A program made the translations under genes and the position numbers. This document shows positions 43,367-51,799 of a stretch of DNA of 64,000 nucleotides, piece after piece. Source of the DNA: Dendrophyllia cribrosa (Eukaryota > Cnidaria > Anthozoa > Scleractinia > Dendrophylliidae). How positions within the stretch are numbered: position 1 is the first letter of the stretch; the number at the start of each line of letters is the position of its first letter. Location of the stretch: positions 20,130,284 to 20,194,283 of the forward strand of contig JAJLRJ010000010.1 of NCBI GenBank assembly GCA_024195265.1, written 5' to 3'. The notes below the pieces were generated by a model that was not told where the DNA came from, ran no database searches, and saw nothing but the letters and a program-made list of their open reading frames with translations.

Positions 43367-44053
43367 TTAGTTTCTCAAATCGGACTTGGATGCTGCGGTG
43401 AGAAGATTTATCTTTTTTTGAAACTCTTGTTTGACTTCCTTGCGAAGTTCGTTTTTGAGTTTCTCGATGTCTGGTGATTGTGTTTGAGTGGCAACGTTTT
43501 TTGATGCCTTCACACCATCCCTGATTGCAGCTTTGAGTTCGTGATATTTTTCCACCTCACGAGTAATTATGGTGAATTCTGCATCACTGATTCTCTTGTC
43601 TTCCAGAGCCTTTGAGACCAGCTCATTGACAGAGTTGCGTTTAGCCAGGGCCAGTGTGTAGATATTCTCATGCTTAGTCACTTTACGCTCTAACCGCTTG
43701 TTGGCAGCTGTAAAGCCAACAGAGGACAGCCCACAGAGGGTTGCAACGCCGGTAAGTGCTGGGCTTGCAACAATTCCGAACCCAGTCAATGCAGTGGCAA
43801 GGGCCCCTGATGACAGCCCAACAGAAAGCGACCCAAGGCCAACCGCCGAGTAATGAACTAAGGCTTGGGTTCGTTTATATTTCTTTGCGACCTGACGGTA
43901 ATGCTCGGCTTCGTTAGACAACTCCTTAAGCAAGTCAGAGATCTTTTTGAGCCGGAAATCTTCTGCATTGATTTGAGTGATCTCACGCATAGGGTAGAGC
44001 TGTTGTGTCTCGCTGTACTCGGGAGCTGATGGAAGCACATTGGCAGAACTCAT
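43367..44053 (-). CDS. Coiled-coil protein with glycine-rich hydrophobic segment
   Basis: 228 residues from the ATG at 44,053, preceded by CATATATATACCC. The N-terminus has PSAPEY, close to late-domain motifs (PSAP and PxxY types) that recruit ESCRT in other viruses. Residues ~30-60 are charged and helical. Residues ~68-112 form a long glycine/serine-rich hydrophobic stretch (YSAVGLGSLSVGLSSGALAT...), able to span or disturb a membrane. Residues ~115-228 are again helical, with KNELRKEVKQEFQKK near the end. The architecture suggests a membrane-associated virion protein. Function and family name are unknown to me. Intact. Confidence 0.7.
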   Translation of the reverse strand: MSSANVLPSAPEYSETQQLYPMREITQINAEDFRLKKISDLLKELSNEAEHYRQVAKKYKRTQALVHYSAVGLGSLSVGLSSGALATALTGFGIVASPALTGVATLCGLSSVGFTAANKRLERKVTKHENIYTLALAKRNSVNELVSKALEDKRISDAEFTIITREVEKYHELKAAIRDGVKASKNVATQTQSPDIEKLKNELRKEVKQEFQKKINLLTAASKSDLRN

Positions 44054-44059
44054 GGTGTG

Positions 44060-44071
44060 GGTATATATATG
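44060..44071 (-). promoter_or_regulatory. Polinton promoter motif (coiled-coil gene)
   Basis: The minus strand reads CATATATATACCCACACC|ATG, with the motif ending 6 bases before the start. Confidence 0.75.
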
Positions 44072-44076
44072 ATTTT

Positions 44077-44748
44077 TTAATTTATCTCAACTTCAAATTC
44101 TAAGGGCATGTCATTGAAGTTGAAGAGGTCATTGTTCTCATCCCTCACTGACAGTGTTATGCTGTTTACATAATCACCAGACGAGACGTCACGCAAGACG
44201 TTCTGTTGTGTTGTCTCGTAATAAACCTTCTCAAAAGCTTTTCCACGAATATCAAACCGAGCCAAAACTGTCGAAGGCTTACCATTGAGGAGGTTCTGTT
44301 CTTTATCGACCAGATCACAGTGGATGAAGTAAGTGCTTGGTGCCCTTAAACGCTTGACGAAGGTTATAAACATCAATACAGGGTCTATGGCAAGCAATTC
44401 TGCCAGATTGTCACTAAACGTCACACTGCTGCTGTTATTATGAATGACCATGGCTCCGTATGGCCTGTTTGTTTCAATTGTTAGATTTAAACTGCTGTTA
44501 TGGGTTTTTAGGCTTTCAAAGTCTTTCGCTAAACTCTCAATAGTGTGATGGCCTGGAAGTAAGGTTGCGCCACGTGATGAACCATTAGGGGGAGGGTTTG
44601 TTGGTGAAATCTTTGATTCTTCTTTCAAAGTATGCCACGAGTTGAAAATTGAGCAAGAGACAAGACGGATGTATCTCGGTTTCGGAAGCGGGTGATCGAA
44701 GTAGATCGTGTGAGGGTTCGAAGGTGTGACGATTGTTAACACAACCAT
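44077..44748 (-). CDS. Beta-rich candidate virion protein
   Basis: 223 residues from the ATG at 44,748. The promoter motif TATATATACC ends 3 bases upstream, which rules out the longer frame start at 44,769. Recognisable blocks are NPHTIYFDHPLPKPRYIRLV, SCSIFNSWHTL, LLPGHHTIESLAKDF, STYFIHCDLVDKEQNLL and a C-terminal FNDMPLEFEVEIN. Predicted strands alternate through the whole length, with a DHP/PRYIRL edge strand and an acidic hydrophobic last strand. This is compatible with a capsid-associated jelly-roll, such as a penton or fibre-like protein. I recall similar uncharacterised proteins in animal Polintons but cannot name the function. Divergent from the 603-aa gene across 48 bp. Intact. Confidence 0.65.
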   Translation of the reverse strand: MVVLTIVTPSNPHTIYFDHPLPKPRYIRLVSCSIFNSWHTLKEESKISPTNPPPNGSSRGATLLPGHHTIESLAKDFESLKTHNSSLNLTIETNRPYGAMVIHNNSSSVTFSDNLAELLAIDPVLMFITFVKRLRAPSTYFIHCDLVDKEQNLLNGKPSTVLARFDIRGKAFEKVYYETTQQNVLRDVSSGDYVNSITLSVRDENNDLFNFNDMPLEFEVEIN

Positions 44749-44796
44749 GATGGTATATATAATAAACATTTTATAATTATAATTATATATACAATC
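44749..44796. promoter_or_regulatory. Divergent Polinton promoter
   Basis: 48 bp separate two start codons on opposite strands. Each side has its own TATATATAC motif next to its ATG (minus: TATATATACCATC; plus: TATATATACAATC), with AT-rich spacer TTATAATTATAATTA between. Confidence 0.75.
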
Positions 44797-46608
44797 ATGT
44801 TTGGCAGACGGTCAGCTGGATTTAATCCTAATTCACTTGGTGTAAACATCGGCGGCCACAATTACGGGCCCCCACCCCCTTTTCATTCGACCCCAAACGC
44901 CTATAGCCATGTAAAGCCACCCACAGATCCACTGGCCTGGATGAGAACACCGGAGGCAGCAAAGCTATCTGCCGCAGCCAAGGCCAAGGCGATATCAGAC
45001 TTCAAAAAGCGTTTCCCTAACGCTGCTATGTCACACTTTGAAGTGCAAGTAGAGTTTGGCGACGACCGCAAAACCGCCACAGGGGAAGTGCTTTACAAAG
45101 AGGGTCAAGGCTCATTAGCACTCGTTACAAGAATGCCCCACAAAGATTGGACTCAAGCCATGAGAGACGCTCTTGGTCTCCATCAAGACGGTGGTTTCCC
45201 TTATCAGTTATCGTGGGGGCAACCAGAAAAGTCAATCCCAGCTATTGATTTCTCCACCACAATTGACAAAGACATGATGATTGGCGCAATCTTGAACGAC
45301 GAAGCGCAAAAGATTTACGTCACGCCAACTGATTATTTCACAACGAAATACAGAAATATCTTCAGGGACACACAGATTTCATTCACAACCGCGAAATACG
45401 GTCGAAAGTGGATGGGCGGGCCGCATATGAGTTTTTGGCCACAACAATTATCATTCGCCTTGTGGTGTGCAACAACCGGCTGTGGAATCTCGCGTGACAT
45501 TCTCTTCGATAAGAACTCAAGTCTATCCCTAACCCAACAGTTAAGGTCGTTTTACCGGTTTCACGTTTATTTCACAACAAGGCGAATACTTTACAAGATG
45601 GGTGGGGAACAAAGCGTGAGTGCTTTGCCAGACGACCCCCCATTCAATCAGAAAGACAACAAGTACAACATCGACGCATACAAGAAGATTTGCATAGAGT
45701 TTGCCATCGACCCCAGTTCTGACTTCCGTTTCACATACGGTAAGAACCACGGTCTTGGGAATGTCTACATTGGCGCTTATGGAGAGGGCATCATCTCTAC
45801 CGATTACGATTATCCAGACCCCGATCTAGCTCTGTTCAATGATGAGCGCGTGACTGACAGAAACGACCCCAACTATCGTGCCAATGGAATATCTTTCGTT
45901 CGCAACGATCAAGGGGCGGACACCCAGTTCGAGCACTTTGTGCCAAATTACGCACAGGGGCTAACACAGCCAGGGCTCGCGCGTATGAACCAATCAATCG
46001 AGGCCTTTGTGTACTGCATTCTTGGTTCACAAGCCAAAACCCGCAGCAGCATCATTGGAAGAGGAGGCCGGGCGTTCGAAACGCAGAGAGTATTCCTCAC
46101 CCATCTAGAGGAGGCCATAATACTGAACGACATCGCAACAAGCGTACAGCGTTACCAGCTTGCCATCCAAGCAACGAAAGTGCGCCTAGACTTTGCGACA
46201 GCACCCGGAAGCTGGCTCATGCCATCGCACATGATTATCAACACAGAGAGCGTGATCGGATATAACAACAATCTACAGGAGGCAACGCAAGGGATGAAGC
46301 TGGGTGTGAACAATGATGTTAATCTGGGCACAAAAAAAGCTTCACTTCGCCTCATGGGCGGTGGACCGACAAAGATTAATCCACCAAACAGTCACCCATC
46401 AAACCCGATACATAAACACGCCACACAGGCACAGGGCATCGCGTCCAAACCAAAGACCACACCACAACCAGCCCCAACACCCGCACCCACACCACAGTCC
46501 ACACCACAACCAACCCCCACACCACAGCCCGACTCACATCACGTAAACAAGGCACTCATTGCTGTGGGTGCGCTTGCTTTGGCAGGGCTTTTCGTTTGGT
46601 CGAGATAA
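44797..46608 (+). CDS. 603-aa Polinton protein with Pro-rich stalk and C-terminal membrane anchor
   Basis: 603 residues. The N-terminus is Gly/Pro-rich with PPPPFHS. A large globular part (~50-500) contains FRDTQISFTTAKYGRKWMGG at ~182-201, LRSFYRFHVYFTTRRILYKM at ~248-267, and FEHFVPNYAQGL, SIEAFVYCILGSQAKTRS and RYQLAIQATKVRLDF further on. Residues ~535-580 are a Pro/Thr/Gln stalk of APTP- and PQPT-type repeats. The last 20 residues (ALIAVGALALAGLFVWSR) are a membrane anchor ending in basic residues. Length, conservation and a tail anchor suggest a structural virion protein tied to an internal membrane, or a receptor/spike-type protein. I recall the family from coral and Hydra Polintons as uncharacterised. 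Intact. The stop at 46,608 is 4 bp from the convergent broken gene. Confidence 0.75.
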   Translation: MFGRRSAGFNPNSLGVNIGGHNYGPPPPFHSTPNAYSHVKPPTDPLAWMRTPEAAKLSAAAKAKAISDFKKRFPNAAMSHFEVQVEFGDDRKTATGEVLYKEGQGSLALVTRMPHKDWTQAMRDALGLHQDGGFPYQLSWGQPEKSIPAIDFSTTIDKDMMIGAILNDEAQKIYVTPTDYFTTKYRNIFRDTQISFTTAKYGRKWMGGPHMSFWPQQLSFALWCATTGCGISRDILFDKNSSLSLTQQLRSFYRFHVYFTTRRILYKMGGEQSVSALPDDPPFNQKDNKYNIDAYKKICIEFAIDPSSDFRFTYGKNHGLGNVYIGAYGEGIISTDYDYPDPDLALFNDERVTDRNDPNYRANGISFVRNDQGADTQFEHFVPNYAQGLTQPGLARMNQSIEAFVYCILGSQAKTRSSIIGRGGRAFETQRVFLTHLEEAIILNDIATSVQRYQLAIQATKVRLDFATAPGSWLMPSHMIINTESVIGYNNNLQEATQGMKLGVNNDVNLGTKKASLRLMGGGPTKINPPNSHPSNPIHKHATQAQGIASKPKTTPQPAPTPAPTPQSTPQPTPTPQPDSHHVNKALIAVGALALAGLFVWSR

Positions 46609-46612
46609 GTGT

Positions 46613-48323
46613 TCAAGACTTCGAACGCTTGGTGATTCTTTCAACCAGGAAGGCCACCATGGCAAGGATGAGCAGCCAGGCGTGTTCACCCAGAAAGGAG
46701 ATGACCGACCCAGCCGATTTGAAGATGAAGCCCACAATTGAACCAATGAGGCCAGGCAGGGCGGCAGCTGCCTTTTTGCTAAGTTCTTTAAGTGCATTTC
46801 CAAGAGCCTTGGTGCCCCTTGCCAGGCCATTCAAGGTGGCGAGTACAACAGCGCTGATGACAACGCCAGCTGCCAGAACAACAGCTTGCAGGGTCCACCC
46901 GTATTTCTTGAAGATTTCTCTAACCCTCTCTCTCAAAGACAGGGCTTGTTCTCTTTCTTGAACCTGTGGTCTGAGCCTTGCCAGCTCTTCTTCTCGCTCA
47001 GCAACCCGGGCTTCCGCGGCTGCTCTGTCAGAGGAGGAAGTGCCCTCAGCCTCTATCACGCGCTTGTCTTCAGCGTTCTGCCGTTCAAGCTCGGCTTCTC
47101 TTTCGTTTAACTCATCAAGTGGTTTAGTTGAGTTTAGCCCTGCTTCTATTTCGTTTCTTTCTCTTGTTTTCTCAGAAAGTTGTGTTCTGAGTTTGTCGAC
47201 CTTTGCCTGTTCTTGGCCTCGTTGTTTTTGTATTTTTTGAAGGGCCGCTACTTCTTTTTTCTGGTTTTCAAGATCGCCTTGAAGATTCTTTTTCAGCAGT
47301 TTTAGGCGGTCTATCTCGACTTGATTTTCAACGCTTGAACCGTCCTACTCCAGAGCGTCAATCCTCGCTTGAGTTTGTTCTTTTCGGTTTCTGATGTTTT
47401 GCACCTCATTTTGTGCTTGTTGTAGTTCCAAAGCAACCCTTTCATTCTCCTTCAGTTGACTTCAGGGAGAACTCTTTACTGCTTGGGCCAAGAGCCACTT
47501 TTTTACTGGCTGTGAATGCTTTAAGAAGACCCGACTCATCTTGCTTGAAAATGGGAGTTTCGCCGCCCTTTGGCCCAAAGGAAACTATTTTGCCATCATT
47601 TTCTAGTTTTTTACCAAAACCAATTGGGCCTAATTTCGCGAGGTTTACTTTTGGAAACACGAGAATTTAGTTTTATCGACTGAGTCGATAAGGTAAATTG
47701 ACCACCGTAAAAAGATTCAAATAGCTGACGTTTCGAGCGCTAGCCCTTCGTCGGAGCGAAAAAAAAAAAAAAAAAAAAAAGGATTCGCTCCGACGAAGGG
47801 CTAGCGCTCGAAACGTCAGCTATTTGAATCTTTTTACGGTGGTCAATTTACCTTATCGACTCAGTCGATAAAACTAAATTCTCGTGTTTCATCCCCCCAC
47901 CGACGCAGCACCACAGTTTCTCTAGAAACTAACCTCATTTACTTTTGGAAAGTTCTTTTTGATCCAGTCAATGGCTTTATCGACTCTCTCTGCTTTTTCA
48001 TTTCCGTCTATGATTTCTCCAAGCAGAGGGGCGGTGTCAGAAGTGTTTGGCAACCCACTTTGTTCGGTAGGCATTGTATGCATTTCAATATGCTCGCCAC
48101 CAGGACGATATGGGGTGGATGTAACGCCTGGTTCAAAGGGTTGCGTGGTGTCGGGGCCGGTGTCTTGGTCCTGGGCCCATCGTTGGACTTGTTGTTTTTG
48201 TTCTTCTGTCATTTGATCCCACCTGGCTTCAAGGCTCTCATCGTCATCGTCATCCCCTGTGTCTGGGGTGCGACTGGTTTCCTCAGTTGTCTCAGGGACG
48301 TCGGCTTCGCCAACTGTTGCCAT
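46613..48323 (-). pseudogene. Coiled-coil/membrane Polinton gene broken by three lesions
   Basis: One original gene of about 475 codons can be followed on the minus strand. Bases 48,323-47,938 encode an acidic N-terminus (DDDDDE) ending in IKKNFPKVN. A MITE interrupts here. Bases 47,657-47,442 continue in register from FPKVN (LAKLGPIGFG, SFGPKGGETP). A frame change follows between 47,444 and 47,465, where CTTCAG is repeated. Then a long coiled coil has an in-frame TAG at 47,345-47,347. The last 149 codons (to 46,613) are open and contain three hydrophobic segments (LQAVVLAAGVVISAVVL, LIGSIVGFIFKSAGSVI, AWLLILAMVAFLV). Membrane-bound scaffold is the likely role (inference). As it stands only pieces could be made. 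Confidence 0.8.
47654..47937. mobile_element. Foldback MITE inside a Polinton gene
   Basis: Arms of about 105 bp (GAAACACGAGAATTTAG ... CTAAATTCTCGTGTTTC, 47,654-47,890) surround a poly-A centre, and each arm contains GACGTTTCGAGCGCTAGCCC. The host text TTTACTTTTGGAAA occurs on both sides (47,644-47,657 and 47,938-47,951), a 14-bp duplication. About 50 non-inverted bases lie between the right arm and the second duplication. I recall this family as very common in coral genomes. Confidence 0.85.
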
Positions 48324-48366
48324 GATGATATATAAATATAAATTTTAAAAACACAAAATATATACC
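48324..48366. promoter_or_regulatory. Divergent promoter of capsid gene and coiled-coil gene
   Basis: 43 bp between opposite ATGs. Plus side: AAATATATACC|ATG. Minus side: TTATATATCATC|ATG. The two promoters therefore share one short AT-rich block. Confidence 0.75.
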
Positions 48367-49617
48367 ATGGCTGTGCAACCGAATCTACTTCCATCTCACA
48401 GTGAAAAGACGCTGGGCGCCATGAAGGCAGAGCGAACCGTTAAGCGCATCACATTCAACCCTTCTGAGGCCAATCCCGGTGAGACACTGTACGTCTCGGT
48501 GCCCAAGCTTGGTGAGCACGATGTCATTGTGTCCGGCTCACTTGCACTGGTGTCCAACATCAACCTAGCCGGGGGGCACGCTAACAACTATCTCGTACAA
48601 AATGTTTCTCGGGCCCTGGTGGACAGGTTCGTTGTAAAGTTTGCCGCCACCACTGTCCAGGACACGGTTGGGTACGACATCTACAAGATCTTCGAAGATC
48701 TATTCAAATCAACCGAGGAGCGGGAAAATATGCTTATGGAGGGCATCCAGAGTGTGGATTTGTGTAAGATCCGCTCTGGTGCTGGCGACAAGAAGACCTC
48801 AGGCGTGGATGCGGAAACCAAGCTGGAGACAATATACAAGAATAAATATCGCATCAAACTGGATCACCAAATCTTAACTGATCACGGAATCATATATCCT
48901 CAAGCGTTATTCAATGATCTGGTCTTCGAACTAACCCTTGCCCCCGCATCCCAAGTTGTCCGAGGCTCAGACACAAGCAAGCTCGTGTACAAGTTGGAAA
49001 ACATCCAGCTGGAGTATGAGACGATCAGAAGTAAGGAGCTGGCCGACGATGCAACAAGCGCTTACATTAGTGGTAAGGAGTTCGCCTATGACCTCGTAAT
49101 GCGAGATCGGGTGCATCCCTTCTCAAAAGGTGGTGACACTCGGCTGAATCTTCGGGTTAACCCACAGCGCCGGTCTCTAAAGGGCATCCTCTTGCTGTTC
49201 AACAATCCCTATGTAGCGGGTGCCAGGGACTCTGAGAACTATTTCAACCCCGACATCACCAAAGTGAAGGTCACAGTCAACGGTGTCCCAAACAGGCTCT
49301 ACAACGATGGCATCAGTGGTACTGACATGTGGAATGAAATCTTCCGATACTTCAAGCCACACACGCGCGGCAGGCCTAACATGAACTTAACCAAATATCT
49401 CACAGGCAACAAGTTTGGTCTCTGGGTTGACCTGCGGTCCATGGCTGACACAGCCCTCCACGGCAGCGGCCAACGGCTCGTCAACACACAGGATGGCGTG
49501 CAACTCGAGATCGAACGAAACGGCACAGGCTCGGGAAACGCAAACTGCCACATCTTCACCGTCTCAGACTCACAGATGAACATCATGGGCAGGCAGCTGC
49601 ATTCTGTAGAGTTCTAG
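48367..49617 (+). CDS. Probable major capsid protein (double jelly-roll type)
   Basis: 416 residues. Blocks typical of Polinton capsid proteins include RITFNPSEANPGETLYVSVP, VQNVSRALVDRFVVKFA, YDIYKIFEDLFKS, YRIKLDHQILTDHGIIYPQ, VYKLENIQLEYETIRSKELA, YISGKEFAYDLVMRD, RSLKGILLLFNNPYVAG, NPDITKVKVTVNGVPNRLYN and FGLWVDLRSMAD. The LEYETIRS strand and the GILLLF...PDITKVxVTVNG pair correspond to strands of the two jelly-roll domains (fold inferred, not computed). The protein would form trimeric capsomers of an icosahedral shell. Size is close to that of other Polinton capsid proteins. Intact. The ATPase gene follows after 23 bp. Confidence 0.85.
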   Translation: MAVQPNLLPSHSEKTLGAMKAERTVKRITFNPSEANPGETLYVSVPKLGEHDVIVSGSLALVSNINLAGGHANNYLVQNVSRALVDRFVVKFAATTVQDTVGYDIYKIFEDLFKSTEERENMLMEGIQSVDLCKIRSGAGDKKTSGVDAETKLETIYKNKYRIKLDHQILTDHGIIYPQALFNDLVFELTLAPASQVVRGSDTSKLVYKLENIQLEYETIRSKELADDATSAYISGKEFAYDLVMRDRVHPFSKGGDTRLNLRVNPQRRSLKGILLLFNNPYVAGARDSENYFNPDITKVKVTVNGVPNRLYNDGISGTDMWNEIFRYFKPHTRGRPNMNLTKYLTGNKFGLWVDLRSMADTALHGSGQRLVNTQDGVQLEIERNGTGSGNANCHIFTVSDSQMNIMGRQLHSVEF

Positions 49618-49618
49618 G

Positions 49619-49630
49619 CATATATATACC
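49619..49630 (+). promoter_or_regulatory. Polinton promoter motif (ATPase)
   Basis: CATATATATACC starts one base after the capsid stop codon TAG and ends 10 bases before the ATG at 49,641. Confidence 0.8.
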
Positions 49631-49640
49631 CACCAGCCCA

Positions 49641-50382
49641 ATGGCCACAAACAAACTCAACTTCTATGCTAAGCCGGCCCCACTGCCGTCCACCGGACCA
49701 TTATCACACAATAAAATACAAAGACTTCTGGCAATGGCACCCTCCCCACCAGTTTGCAAACCAACTAATATAGGTGTTGGTTATGGAGCCAAGAAAGCTG
49801 CCTTTCAATGCACTAATCGTGGGCCCCACTAACTCTGGCAAGACACAGTATCTTCTAAACCAACTGCGAGGCCCCTTTAGGGGTTGTTTTGACTACATCG
49901 TTTTATTCTGCCCCACATTTGTCAAGAACAAGACATACGATGGCTTCGTGGACCGCGATCCGCACATCTTCGTGATTGTCTGCCAACAGCATGAGATCGA
50001 AGACTGGTTGAAGCTGACGAGCTTCTTTTTCACATGCACCAACACTTTATTCATTCTCGATGACTGCGCCGCCTCCAAAGATGTCAAAGGCCGCACGAGT
50101 CAGCTGGTCAATCTGGGGTTCAGCGCAAGGCATGACGGCATATCCGTGTGGGTCTTGACCCAACAGATCACCAGCATTGCCAAGCCATATCGTGATACCA
50201 TTGCAGCGATCGTGCTCTTTTACACGCCCTCCAGCAAGACAACTAAGACAATCTTCGAAGACCATGCCGGCGAGCTCTCCCATGAGGAGTACAAAGATCT
50301 TATCGCAAGGCTCAAATCCCGCAAGTTCTCCCACCTGGTTTTCTCTCTGAGGCACCCGTATGGAATTGAGTACAAGGTTTAA
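49641..50382 (+). CDS. A32-like packaging ATPase (possible early frameshift)
   Basis: The conserved part is open from an ATG at 49,783 (199 residues). It has GPTNSGKT (Walker A) at ~12-19, YIVLFCPTF at ~38-46, TLFILDDCAASKDVKGRTSQ (Walker B with DD) at ~87-106, SARHDGISVWVLTQQ (sensor) at ~113-127 and FYTPSSKTTK later. This is the FtsK/HerA-type ATPase that packages DNA into capsids. However, the promoter motif lies before an ATG at 49,641, whose frame runs 63 codons (MATNKLNFYAKPAPLP...) and stops at 49,830, overlapping the ATPase frame. The register shift between VGYGAKK and KLPFNALIVG around 49,785-49,795 suggests a small indel in an originally ~250-residue protein. A shorter protein from 49,783 is possible. 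Confidence 0.85.
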
Positions 50383-50385
50383 ACA

Positions 50386-50396
50386 CATATATATAC
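50386..50396 (+). promoter_or_regulatory. Polinton promoter motif
   Basis: CATATATATAC, 5 bases before the ATG at 50,402 and 3 bases after the ATPase stop. Confidence 0.8.
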
Positions 50397-50401
50397 ATGC
50401 C

Positions 50402-50641
50402 ATGAATGTGCCAACCAGTCTACACAAGCTTACTGTGCTTTCACAGCTTTTGGATGAATTACACAAACACACACTTGATGCGCAAAACAAAATTATCAAA
50501 TCCGCTGGTGAGAAAGATCTGCGCCTCATGCTTCTCAACAGATATCCATTACGATTGAATTCTATGCCAGACACCATGGCGGGGCTTATACGTGAGCTTG
50601 AAACTCTTTTGCCCGACATCAAGAGAATTATTGAAAAATAA
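50402..50641 (+). CDS. Small helical Polinton protein (79 aa)
   Basis: 79 residues. An earlier ATG at 50,397 stops after two codons, so 50,402 is the start. It is Leu-rich with heptad-like spacing (LHKLTVLSQLLDELHKH, then ELETLLPDIKRII), no Cys and no membrane segment. Probably an all-helical small protein. Function unknown. The AATAAA signal overlaps its stop codon. Confidence 0.6.
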   Translation: MNVPTSLHKLTVLSQLLDELHKHTLDAQNKIIKSAGEKDLRLMLLNRYPLRLNSMPDTMAGLIRELETLLPDIKRIIEK

Positions 50642-50646
50642 AAACA

Positions 50647-50658
50647 CATATATATACC
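50647..50658 (+). promoter_or_regulatory. Polinton promoter motif
   Basis: CATATATATACC, 3 bases before the ATG at 50,662. AATAAA at 50,637-50,642 and this motif are only a few bases apart. Confidence 0.8.
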
Positions 50659-50661
50659 CTG

Positions 50662-51234
50662 ATGATGGCGGCTGAAGACCAGGCCATTTTTGCCGAAGTA
50701 ATGCAGATGCTGGAGGCCACCCCTGAAACCACACCTCCCACAGGGATAGTTGGTGACAATGGCATTCCTGCCAAACGTGAGAAGCTGGCAATCGTTGTTT
50801 CAACTGGCAAGGCCAAAGAAGCTATCGGCGTGCAGCTCACACACGATCATGTCAAGCGGTTGTCAGACAAGGACGTTGAGAAGTACTGCAAAAGGTACGA
50901 GGCCTACATAGGCAATAAGACAACCGAATCCCTTGTTGATTCCGCCATCATGCTCGCGTCCAAAGGCGTTGGCCTGGTGATCCCGGTTGATGATATCAAG
51001 GAGTTGCAGCAAGAACTCAAGAACGACTATATCATCAACCAGGAGCTGTCAAATCTTGCTGGGGCTCTTTCCATGCGATGCGGACGATTGTTGGCGATTG
51101 CCAATGCTGCTCTCATCCGACAAAACACATCAAGTTTGAACGAGAGCCTGAGCCCCAACCCACACATCCAACCAGAGACAGTAAAGGCTATCCACTTGAG
51201 GGCTTTGATGAAGTTGGGCTGGGACCTGAGGTAA
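50662..51234 (+). CDS. Conserved Polinton protein, 190 aa, unknown function
   Basis: 190 residues starting MMAAEDQ; the second Met is an equally good start. An N-terminal acidic/Pro-rich part is followed by QLTHDHVKRLSDKDVEKYCK, then RYEAYIGNKTTESLVDS, IPVDDIKELQQELKNDY, then ELSNLAGALSMRCGRLL. It is mostly helical, with a hydrophobic stretch SAIMLASKGVGLVIPV at ~97-112 that might be a membrane segment. I recall close relatives in other cnidarian Polintons, always uncharacterised. Intact. The AATAAA signal lies in the 77-bp gap before the next gene. Confidence 0.65.
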   Translation: MMAAEDQAIFAEVMQMLEATPETTPPTGIVGDNGIPAKREKLAIVVSTGKAKEAIGVQLTHDHVKRLSDKDVEKYCKRYEAYIGNKTTESLVDSAIMLASKGVGLVIPVDDIKELQQELKNDYIINQELSNLAGALSMRCGRLLAIANAALIRQNTSSLNESLSPNPHIQPETVKAIHLRALMKLGWDLR

Positions 51235-51294
51235 CCTCGCAGGAACCTTGAAGGAACCTGTCAGCACACTTATCACATCTTGTAAAAATAAAAT

Positions 51295-51306
51295 CATATA
51301 TATACC
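51295..51306 (+). promoter_or_regulatory. Polinton promoter motif
   Basis: CATATATATACC, 5 bases before the ATG at 51,312. AATAAA lies at 51,287-51,292. Confidence 0.8.
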
Positions 51307-51311
51307 CACTA

Positions 51312-51779
51312 ATGGCCACACCACTCGAGACGATCCCTGAAGAAACTCAAACTCCAACTCCAACACCCGCCCGTGTTACCTCTGAGGCCCCGAAAACAAA
51401 GCCTGCAACAGAAAAGAACCCCGGCCGCGTTGCTTCTGGTAAAAGGCTAGCAGAACGCAACCGCCTGGCCCGTGAAGCAAAGAAAAAGGCTGCACCCTCA
51501 ACAAGTGGCACAACAAGTGACACGACAAGTGGTGCAACAAGTGACACAACAAGTGCCGGCAACAACAACTCAATCTTTTATATTCTGGGGTTTGGAGGGT
51601 TGGTTGTCTCTGCTGCGGGTGTTTATTACCAGCGCGAAGCCATAATGCAAAGGCTTGGACGCAAATCAAACACACCAACAACACCAGCAAACACACCAGT
51701 AAACACACCACCAGCAACACCCGCTGCAACACCCCCATCTCGAATTCCGGTAAGACAAGGAATTAAAAAAATGGAATAA
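51312..51779 (+). CDS. Single-span membrane protein with Pro/Thr-rich arms (155 aa)
   Basis: 155 residues. A Pro/Thr/Lys-rich N-terminal arm contains PGRVASGKRLAERNRLAREA, and Ser/Thr repeats (SGTTSDTTSGATSDTTS) follow. One transmembrane helix IFYILGFGGLVVSAAGVYY lies at ~87-105, and a C-terminal arm has TPTTPANTPVNTPPATP repeats. The basic GKRLAERNR block could bind DNA or lipid head groups. Likely a virion membrane protein (inference). The stop codon TAA is part of GGAATAAAAACATATATATA, so stop, polyadenylation signal and next promoter overlap. Confidence 0.65.
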   Translation: MATPLETIPEETQTPTPTPARVTSEAPKTKPATEKNPGRVASGKRLAERNRLAREAKKKAAPSTSGTTSDTTSGATSDTTSAGNNNSIFYILGFGGLVVSAAGVYYQREAIMQRLGRKSNTPTTPANTPVNTPPATPAATPPSRIPVRQGIKKME

Positions 51780-51782
51780 AAA

Positions 51783-51793
51783 CATATATATAC
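51783..51793 (+). promoter_or_regulatory. Polinton promoter motif
   Basis: CATATATATAC, 6 bases before the ATG at 51,800, beginning 3 bases after the previous stop. Confidence 0.8.
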
Positions 51794-51799
51794 TGCACC

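Noticed and set aside
47922..48323. Separate 133-aa gene
   Set aside because: Its last codons (IKKNFPKVN) are repeated in frame on the far side of the MITE, so it is the 5' part of the broken coiled-coil gene.
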